A DNA stretch of 64,000 nt from Paraglaciecola psychrophila 170 (GTDB lineage: Bacteria > Pseudomonadota > Gammaproteobacteria > Enterobacterales > Alteromonadaceae): positions 2,294,001 to 2,358,000 of the forward strand of contig NC_020514.1 in assembly GCF_000347635.1 (NCBI RefSeq), in the 5' to 3' direction. Of the stretch, positions 58,400 to 64,000 are shown one piece after another. Position 1 is the stretch's first letter. The number at the start of each line of letters is the position of its first letter. Both the position numbers and the translations under genes were made by a program. The notes under the pieces were generated by a model, which saw only the letters and a program-made list of their open reading frames with translations, searched no databases and was not told where the DNA came from.

Positions 58400-59401
58400 A
58401 TGTCTGAAGAAATACTTGGATATCTAGACCACAATATTTTAGATTCCATCCGTAAAGGCGATCCGCATGAGATTAAAAATCTACTGAAAGACCATAATAT
58501 AACGCCAATATATTCTCTTGAAAATCTAAAGGAAATTAAGAGGTCTGTTGGTTCAGAAGATATTTTCCTAAGCACATTACAGGAATTAGGTGCCAAATAT
58601 ATTGAGCCTATTATTGAAAAAAATCTCCCTACTGGCTCTTTTAATATAAACAAAATTGATGTCTTTGACGTTTGGAAATGGTTTATTGAAAATGAAGAAC
58701 CAATGCCAGAATATGGTTACGGCTTAACTTCAATGTTGGAAAAATTTTACGGAGGAAGGACTGATGAAAGCTTTTCCGATATCTTTTCAAAAGGAAGTGA
58801 TGAACTGAAAACGCTTTTGAATGAAGCGTTAAAAGATCTTGATTCAGAAGAAGCTTTTACTGAAGAAATGAGGACTGCAATAGAGTCACTACCTGAGTTA
58901 TTAAAAGGACAGTACCAGCAAATTAGCCAAGATTTGGATAGTCATGAGCAATCACCTGTAAAAGCCTTTGAAAAGGCTACAGGATTAGGGGCATTGGTAT
59001 TAAAAAATATTAAACCGCCAAATGTGGTTGTTCAGGTATTTGATTATGTAAAAAACAGTATGGAGGGAGTTGAGTTAGACATTAATATGTTCTTCGGAGT
59101 TACACCTCAACTTCATGAAGCAAACAATAATAGAGAAAAAACCTTATCTGAAAAAGTTAATGGTATTTACCATCAACTAAACTTTTTAGGTTATTACAGA
59201 GATACGGGTATGAAAAATACCAGAGGCTTTGTAAGATCTTCTAGCGATATGACTCACGCAGGAGTTGCTTCCTTTTGTCATTTACTTTTATGTCGTGATG
59301 AGGGGCTTGTTGTAAAGGCATCTGCGGCATATGAATACCTTGGTATAAAAACAAAAATCGTGTATTTTCAAGCTAACAAGAAAATTAACAAGGACACGTA
59401 A
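58400..59401 (+). CDS. Cassette 5: PIN-like domain nuclease
   Basis: 333 residues from ATG at 58400 (ribosome-binding site ggag, nine bases upstream). N-terminal YLDHNILDSI places Asp10 and Asn12 at the first PIN metal site, with SLENLKEIKRS (Glu) next. Near the C-terminus SSDMTHAGVASFCHLLLCRDEGL has Asp283 and Asp300, followed by LGIKTKIVYF, the end pattern of PIN/VapC-like nucleases. Between them lies an unusual ~230-residue helical insertion. PIN proteins cut RNA; many are toxins. No adjacent antitoxin gene is visible. The last codons run into attC 5. Confidence 0.65.
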   Translation: MSEEILGYLDHNILDSIRKGDPHEIKNLLKDHNITPIYSLENLKEIKRSVGSEDIFLSTLQELGAKYIEPIIEKNLPTGSFNINKIDVFDVWKWFIENEEPMPEYGYGLTSMLEKFYGGRTDESFSDIFSKGSDELKTLLNEALKDLDSEEAFTEEMRTAIESLPELLKGQYQQISQDLDSHEQSPVKAFEKATGLGALVLKNIKPPNVVVQVFDYVKNSMEGVELDINMFFGVTPQLHEANNNREKTLSEKVNGIYHQLNFLGYYRDTGMKNTRGFVRSSSDMTHAGVASFCHLLLCRDEGLVVKASAAYEYLGIKTKIVYFQANKKINKDT

Positions 59402-59472
59402 CAGTTGGCTACGTTTCGCTTCGCTTCACATTTTAGCCAACAATTACTTAGCCTGTTATTTAGGCGTTATAT
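59385..59472 (+). other. attC site 5, overlapping the PIN gene end
   Basis: From ttaacaagga to ggcgttatat, with arms cagttggct/agccaac. The first ~17 bases encode the last residues and stop (TAA 59399-59401) of the PIN gene. Confidence 0.85.
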
Positions 59473-59496
59473 GCCACAAGGGATTAGGAGTTTTAG

Positions 59497-59796
59497 ATGA
59501 ATTGTCCAAACTGTCAGGCAGATTTTTCATTATGGGAATCATTTAAGTTAAGCAATGTTTTTAGAGTGATATGTTCATCATGTTCTGATGAAATTGTTAA
59601 AGATACTGAAGGTTTTGCTGGTATTCGTTCGTCTACTTTGTCAGTGATATTGTGTGGCGTTTTGACCATTTTATTTTTTGGTCATATATCATTTTGGGGT
59701 TTTGCTATTTTGTTGCCAATTCAGTTGTATTTTGACAATCACTTTTCATCACTAAAGTCTTTGGGTAGCACAACATCGCCTAAGCCTAGGTTGTAA
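59497..59796 (+). CDS. Cassette 6: zinc-ribbon membrane protein
   Basis: 99 residues. Begins MNCPNCQADFSLWESFKL with a second CSSC (26-29): a four-cysteine zinc ribbon. Two hydrophobic segments follow (TLSVILCGVLTILFFG and FWGFAILLPIQLY, ~47-80). Similar small cassette-encoded membrane proteins with an N-terminal CPxC are common in integrons and of unknown role. Ribosome-binding site taggag. Confidence 0.75.
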   Translation: MNCPNCQADFSLWESFKLSNVFRVICSSCSDEIVKDTEGFAGIRSSTLSVILCGVLTILFFGHISFWGFAILLPIQLYFDNHFSSLKSLGSTTSPKPRL

Positions 59797-59802
59797 GTGA
59801 CA

Positions 59803-59858
59803 TATAACAAGGCCATTAAAAACGGACACGTAACAGTTGGCTCGGTTCCGCTTCGCTC
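59803..59858 (+). other. attC site 6, left part only (interrupted)
   Basis: tataacaaggccatt...cagttggctcggttccgcttcgctc is almost the same as the start of attC 7 (61946 onward), but breaks off at 59858 where a Y1-transposase element begins. The right part (arm agccaac and R' gttag) is not found next to the element's other end. Confidence 0.75.
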
Positions 59859-59922
59859 AATATCAGCTAAAGAAGACATCCACTTTTAAAAATATCAGCT
59901 AAAGAAGACACCCACTTTTAAA
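59859..59922. repeat. 32-bp tandem duplication at the left end of the Y1 element
   Basis: aatatcagctaaagaagaca at 59859 and again at 59891, each continued by (t/c)ccacttttaaa; two units with one mismatch. Probably the left end or recognition sequence of the inserted Y1-transposase element. Confidence 0.8.
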
Positions 59923-59986
59923 AAGTAGTAAAACAGCGGTTATGTTCTAGACTTTAAGGTATTCACACAACCAAGGATGGTCTGTT

Positions 59987-61051
59987 ATGCCTCAGCCACG
60001 TAAAAACCAAATTAGTTTAATTGATACTCCCTATTACCATTGTGTTTCTCGCTGTGTTCGCCGTTCGTTTTTGTGTGGCAAAGACACATTTACGGGACAG
60101 AATTACGAACATCGCCGTGGTTGGGTTGAAGAGCGTTTGTTATTTTTATCTTCAGTATTTTCTATTGATAGCGCGGCTACCGTATCTGTGCTTATGCTGT
60201 GATGAGTAATCATACACATGTCGTGCTGTGTGTAGACAAAGACATGGCTGATGGCTGGTCAATGAAAGAGGTAGTAAGACGGTGGCATCAACTTTACCAA
60301 GGCACGTTATTGAGTCAAAAGTACCAAAGAGGAGATACACTCAGTAAAGGTGAGCTTATCAGCTTAGAAGAAACAGTGACGATTTACCGTCAGCGTTTAT
60401 ACGATATCAGTTGGTTAATGCGTAACCTCAATGAACACATAGCCCGAGTGGCTAATAAGGAAGATGGTTGCACAGGCAGATTTTGGGAAGGACGATTCAA
60501 ATCTCAAGCATTGTTAGATGAAAGTGCAGTATTAGCCTGTATGGCCTATGTGGACTTAAATCCTATTCGCGCCAAAATGGAAACCACCCCAGAAACGTCA
60601 AAACACACCAGTATTCAGCACCGTATTCAGGCTCTCATCAAAGGCGAACAACCTAAAAACTTGATGCGTTTTGTGGGCAATCACAAACAAGACATACCTA
60701 AAGGCATCGCTTACAGCTTGATTGATTATTGTGAACTAGTGGATTGCACAGGCCGCTGTATTCGAGAGGATAAAGCGGGTTACATAGAGCAACATCATAG
60801 CCCCATTTTAGCGCGCCTAGGCCTCGACTCAGAGCAGTGGTTGACTCTCACTACCGAATTCGAACAACACTTCAGTACCGCTGTCGGTAGTGAGCACATG
60901 TTACAGCAATTCAAACAGCACACAGACCATAGGCGTATACGAGGGATGGCAAAGGCCAGAGTATTACTTCAACACGCCTGAACAGTTCAGTATCACACAG
61001 ATTCAAAGCTACCTTCACAACCTGTACTCAATGGCGTTGCCTGAAGTTTGA
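59987..61051 (+). pseudogene. Y1 (IS200/REP-type HUH) transposase, two frameshifts
   Basis: Starts MPQPRKNQISLIDTPYYHC, continuing RCVRRSFLCGKDTFTG and EHRRGWVEERLLFL to FSIDSAA; a 14-bp insertion (about 60180-60193) shifts the frame. It resumes YAVMSNHTHVVL with an intact HUH motif (HTH), NLNEHIARVANKEDGCTGRFWEGRFKSQAL and a Tyr-containing ACMAYVDLNPIR. A second shift near 60955 ends the frame at 60981; in the other frame the family end (EYYFNTPEQFSITQIQSYL) continues to TGA at 61049. Inactive as read. It sits inside attC 6. Confidence 0.8.
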
Positions 61052-61192
61052 GTCGGAGGAGTTATTTAGCTGCTTTCAACACGCCACATCCCCCAAAAAG
61101 CTCAGATTTCGAAATTTAAAACAAAAGAGACAGAACATACCCATCTCTTTATGCTGTTGATTTGGTTGTGATTTTGTACTTTATTATTTTGG

Positions 61193-61975
61193 GTGTCTAG
61201 TTTAAGTTTCGTTAATCAATTACCTGAAAGTTTTACTGCCTGTTATTACGACAGATTAGGTCATGGAGGAAGTGATGACGTATCACTAACATTTACAACT
61301 GACGAAAAATCTCAGCTCCAAGAGTCTCTTATTCAACATATTGCTGGCGAAAGCCCAGTAGTTCTAGTTGTCCATTCATATGGTGGGATCATTGCGAGAA
61401 GAACAGCTGCAAGAGCAAACATCAACCTAGCTGCACTGATACTTTTAGACTCGGCGCACGAAAATCAGCACACAATAATGCGTGGTAAATTCGATCCAAT
61501 TTCCGAATATGTAAAAGTTTTTCAATACGTAAATGCGGCATTAGGGTTGACCGATATAAAGAATATTTTCAAGGAGTATGACTCTCCAATTTCCAAACGC
61601 TTAGACCAATATTATTCTAGTTTTAGATGGGCACATGTACTCTCGACTTACCGAAAAGAGAAAGGTTTTTACACGCCTTTGGAAGACTATAACTATGACT
61701 TCGGCAAATTAAAAGTGCTAGTTTTGAGTCATGATAGCGAGGTGTACGCTGAAAGCCTGCGTTTCTCGATATTGGCAGACTACTGGCCTAAGATGCAAAA
61801 AAGTATCGCAGAGCTATCTGACAACTCTGAGCATATAATTGTCAAAGGGTCGACCCATAACATTCCGGGGGACTCACCCGAAGTAGTTATAGCCAAAATC
61901 ACTGAAACTGTAGGGATTGTTTCTAATCAAGCGAGCAGTAGTATTTATAACAAGGCCTTAAAGTCGGATTCGTAA
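61193..61975 (+). CDS. Cassette 7: alpha/beta hydrolase, N-terminally truncated
   Basis: 260 residues as read from GTG. It starts in mid-fold: SSLSFVNQLPESFTACYYDRLGHGGS. The usual first strand and oxyanion HG motif are absent, apparently removed when the Y1 element inserted. Nucleophile elbow VHSYGG (Ser ~62), Asp in LSHDSE and His in GSTHNI are present. The last ~10 residues are encoded by the beginning of attC 7. Substrate unknown. Probably inactive without its N-terminus. Confidence 0.7.
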   Translation: MSSLSFVNQLPESFTACYYDRLGHGGSDDVSLTFTTDEKSQLQESLIQHIAGESPVVLVVHSYGGIIARRTAARANINLAALILLDSAHENQHTIMRGKFDPISEYVKVFQYVNAALGLTDIKNIFKEYDSPISKRLDQYYSSFRWAHVLSTYRKEKGFYTPLEDYNYDFGKLKVLVLSHDSEVYAESLRFSILADYWPKMQKSIAELSDNSEHIIVKGSTHNIPGDSPEVVIAKITETVGIVSNQASSSIYNKALKSDS

Positions 61976-62046
61976 CAGTTGGCTCGGTTCCGCTTCGCTT
62001 CACATTTTAGCCAACAATTACTAACTGCTGTAAGGCGACGTTAGCG
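61946..62046 (+). other. attC site 7
   Basis: tataacaaggcctt to gacgttagcgc, ~100 bases; arms cagttggctc/tagccaac and inner cttcgcttcac. The best preserved of the cagttggct group and the closest match to broken attC 6. Overlaps the hydrolase stop (TAA 61973-61975). Confidence 0.85.
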
Positions 62047-62112
62047 CTCAATGGCTTATTCCCAAACCTTATTACGTTTAAATAAGGGTAGAACTCATTA
62101 AAAAGGAAAGTA

Positions 62113-63246
62113 ATGAAAAAAATAACCATAAATTTAATACTCATGTTGATGTTCTTTTTTCACTTTAGCGTTTTTGCTTCAGCGATATTCGGCAAAATTG
62201 AAGAAAATACTATAAAAAGTCAAATCTTAGGTGAAAGCCGTGAATTGATAGTCTACCTTCCAGCGGGTTATGACGAGTCGAAGCAAAATTTTCCTGTTTT
62301 ATATGTTACGGATGGAGATATACAGGGCCCTCATATAGCAGGAACGTTAGATTTTTTATCAAAATTTGATCTAGCACCTAGCATGATCGTTATTGGTATA
62401 GTAAATCCGATGAACAAACGAAATGAGGAGCTAACGTTAACAGTAAAAAATGAAGCTCAGCTTGATAGGTTAGCTGGTGCTGACCGTTTTCTTGCTTTTA
62501 TTGGAAAGGAAGTTATTCCATTAGTCAAAAGCCGTTATCGCATTTTAGATTATAAAGCACTATCGGGTACATCGCATGGAGGCCAATTTGCAGTAAATGC
62601 ATTAATTAAGCGACCTAATTTGTTCAACGGTGTAATAGCTATAAGTCCTTCATTGTATTGGAATAATAATCAGTTACTTGATCTGACGGAGGAGGCTCTA
62701 AAAAACGGGACTCTTAATGGACGTTTATTCATTTCTATAGCGAATGAAGAGCCAATTATGACTGAACCTTTTCAAAAGCTAGTTGAGTTAACAAAAAAAT
62801 ACCCAAGTACAAACTTCAATATTTCAATAAAAAAATTTAGTGATGAAACTCATGATTCAACAACACTACTTGGGCAATATCACGGTATAAAACACCTGTT
62901 TCTAGGTTGGACAATACCAAACACTCCTCAAACTTTGGCCGACTTAAAGGCCATTTTTAGTGCTAGATCTAAGTTACTTGGTGAAACTATGGTTATCCCA
63001 GAAGATAGAGTAAATGGTTACGGGCAATGGCTACAATATTTGAACCGTCAAGATGAAACCTTAGAGTTGTTTACATGGAATCGAAAAACTTACCCTCAAT
63101 CTTTCAATGCTCATATAGTCTTGATAAAGGCCTACTTGCACTTTAATTTAACTGGTGCTGCTGAATCAGCAATTGAAGATGCAATAAAGTCGATAAATGG
63201 ACTTAGCTCAAAACAAAAAGAAGAACTTGAAGGCTTATTGACTTAG
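62113..63246 (+). CDS. Cassette 8: secreted esterase D/Fes-like alpha/beta hydrolase
   Basis: 377 residues with a signal peptide (~1-23). Esterase pattern: LIVYLPAGYDESKQNFPVLYVTDGD, nucleophile motif SGTSHGGQFAV (GxSxGG, Ser ~158), then ETHDSTT (His ~246). A C-terminal helical segment (~300-377) has TPR-like character (NRQDETLELFTWNRKTYPQSFNAHIVLIKAYLHF). The family includes siderophore esterases and S-formylglutathione-type hydrolases; the substrate is unknown. Ribosome-binding site aaagga. Confidence 0.85.
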   Translation: MKKITINLILMLMFFFHFSVFASAIFGKIEENTIKSQILGESRELIVYLPAGYDESKQNFPVLYVTDGDIQGPHIAGTLDFLSKFDLAPSMIVIGIVNPMNKRNEELTLTVKNEAQLDRLAGADRFLAFIGKEVIPLVKSRYRILDYKALSGTSHGGQFAVNALIKRPNLFNGVIAISPSLYWNNNQLLDLTEEALKNGTLNGRLFISIANEEPIMTEPFQKLVELTKKYPSTNFNISIKKFSDETHDSTTLLGQYHGIKHLFLGWTIPNTPQTLADLKAIFSARSKLLGETMVIPEDRVNGYGQWLQYLNRQDETLELFTWNRKTYPQSFNAHIVLIKAYLHFNLTGAAESAIEDAIKSINGLSSKQKEELEGLLT

Positions 63247-63267
63247 CATGAAAGTGAGTTCGTCAGC

Positions 63268-63341
63268 GCTAACAAGCCAAGTCAGCGGGAATTTCACTCG
63301 CTGAAAACACTCATAAAATCCCCTGCTTGGGGCGTTAGAGC
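63268..63341 (+). other. attC site 8 (short)
   Basis: From ctaacaagccaag to gcttggggcgttagagc; 74 bases with arms agccaag/cttgggg and cagcggg/ccc-type inner stem. Another short attC class, different from attC 4-7. Confidence 0.8.
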
Positions 63342-63387
63342 ACTTGGTGTAAACAAATAGTCCCCATTTTTTAAAAAGGAAGTTAAG

Positions 63388-63792
63388 TTGGAATTTATCG
63401 AGCCGTATAGAATTACAGTTTTAGTCATGGGGTTGTCAGGTTTAACATTTTTTGCGCAACTTTTAGTTGCCGATCTTGTTGGCTTAAAATCTCGTCACGT
63501 ACCAGGTTACCCAATTGAGCCTAACCACAATAACTTTCATTTTCGTTCCACTAGGGCTTTATCTAATACAAACGAGAGTGTAGCTATTTTTATACTATTA
63601 GTTTGTTTTTCAATACTGTCCTCGGCAAACGCTAATCTTCTGAATATAAGCGCTACATTGTATTTAGTTGGCAGAGTTGGTCATATGCTTTGTTACTATT
63701 CAAATTTAAAGTTATTAAGGAGTATCTCTTTTGGTTGTAGCTTATTGGGTTTAGCATCAATATTTATAGTTGGCATAGTCGAGTGGTTTTAA
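63388..63792 (+). CDS. Cassette 9: MAPEG-like membrane protein
   Basis: 134 residues from TTG (ribosome-binding site aaggaagt). Four hydrophobic segments (~10-30, ~60-80, ~84-103, ~112-132) with the polar HVPGYPIEPNHNNFHFRSTRALSNTNES between first and second, typical of MAPEG-family (glutathione-related membrane) proteins. Role unknown; the family often detoxifies or modifies lipids. Confidence 0.75.
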   Translation: MEFIEPYRITVLVMGLSGLTFFAQLLVADLVGLKSRHVPGYPIEPNHNNFHFRSTRALSNTNESVAIFILLVCFSILSSANANLLNISATLYLVGRVGHMLCYYSNLKLLRSISFGCSLLGLASIFIVGIVEWF

Positions 63793-63802
63793 AAGTAACG
63801 TG

Positions 63803-63868
63803 CTCTAACAAACAAATAATGGCAGGGTCGCGAAAAAGCCGCGCCCCATATTTGAAACGTTATATTGC
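63803..63868 (+). other. attC site 9 (short)
   Basis: From ctctaacaaac to cgttatattgc; central gccgcgcc/ggtcgcg stem and outer aaataatggc/gccccatattt. R' core gttatat. Follows the MAPEG gene by 10 bases. Confidence 0.75.
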
Positions 63869-63888
63869 AATTCCTTTAGTGAGGCACT

Positions 63889-64000
63889 ATGAAAACAATT
63901 GGTCTTTTAGGTGGTATGAGTTGGGAAAGTACCGTTGGGTATTATCAAGCGATCAATAAAGGGGTTAAAGAATCTCTTGGAGGTTTACACTCCGCAAAAA
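63889..64000 (+). CDS. Cassette 10: aspartate/glutamate racemase-family protein (partial)
   Basis: 37 codons visible to the window edge: MKTIGLLGGMSWESTVGYY is the signature start of the Asp/Glu racemase (YgeA/RacX) family, whose catalytic Cys lies further downstream. A D-amino-acid enzyme in a cassette complements the chromosomal alr and D-amino-acid aminotransferase. The 3' end is outside the window. Confidence 0.85.
   Translation, partial: MKTIGLLGGMSWESTVGYYQAINKGVKESLGGLHSAK

Noticed and set aside
59821..59960. A second full attC after cassette 6
   Set aside because: The right half (complementary arm and core gttag) is missing; the sequence switches to the Y1-element left end, so it is a broken site.

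Overview
The window looks like a chromosome segment of a marine gammaproteobacterium of the order Alteromonadales, most like Paraglaciecola, Glaciecola or Alteromonas. This is inferred from gene content and order (thrS-infC-rpmI-rplT then pheST-ihfA, cmoA/cmoB, recC-recB-recD, a DUF3080 lipoprotein, an AUU-started infC) and from the marine-type integron cassette sites. No database search was possible.

Region 1 (1-7300) is the right end of a lambda-like prophage: the tail-tip protein J homologue with collagen-like tracts, a small tail-associated gene, a structured non-coding stretch, and a cargo gene with an R-x4-H HEPN RNase motif. It ends against the 3' end of a tRNA-Val(GAC) gene, a plausible attachment site. 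Region 2 (7.3-32.5 kb) is conserved core: lipoprotein, pteridine reductase-like SDR, fructosamine kinase-like, START protein, the translation cluster thrS-infC-rpmI-rplT and pheS-pheT-ihfA, an aminotransferase, NRDE protein, an overlapping FHA/trypsin-like protease pair, an acyltransferase overlapping a Cys/Met-type PLP enzyme, a decayed osmC-like gene, cvfB, D-amino-acid aminotransferase with alanine racemase, cmoB/cmoA, a LuxR-type response regulator and adenosine deaminase.

Region 3 (32.5-36.7 kb) is a decayed patch: two damaged copies of one IS3-family element, a broken IS982-family transposase, an orphan winged-helix regulator, an EAL-like remnant and a PPK2 polyphosphate kinase stump cut by the IS3 element. 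Region 4 (36.8-46.4 kb) is the recC-recB-recD operon.

Region 5 (46.5-64 kb) is the most unusual part: a chromosomal integron. A broken integron integrase lies on the minus strand (46562-47644), followed by cassettes on the plus strand, the normal divergent arrangement. Between them sits a layered insertion: two near-identical IS1595-family copies in direct orientation bracket two near-identical copies of a degenerate Y1/RAYT-like element, which bracket a Fur-box-controlled TonB receptor/PepSY iron-uptake module. From about 55.6 kb to the window end at least nine attC-like sites separate cassettes encoding a lipoprotein, a STAS-like/HATPase protein (frameshifted), an apparently ORF-less cassette, a HEPN-motif protein with a small upstream ORF, a PIN-like nuclease, a zinc-ribbon membrane protein, a truncated alpha/beta hydrolase, a secreted esterase, a MAPEG-like protein and an aspartate/glutamate racemase. 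One attC is interrupted by a Y1 (HUH) transposase element. The HEPN and PIN cassettes are the best candidates here for undescribed toxin or defence functions.
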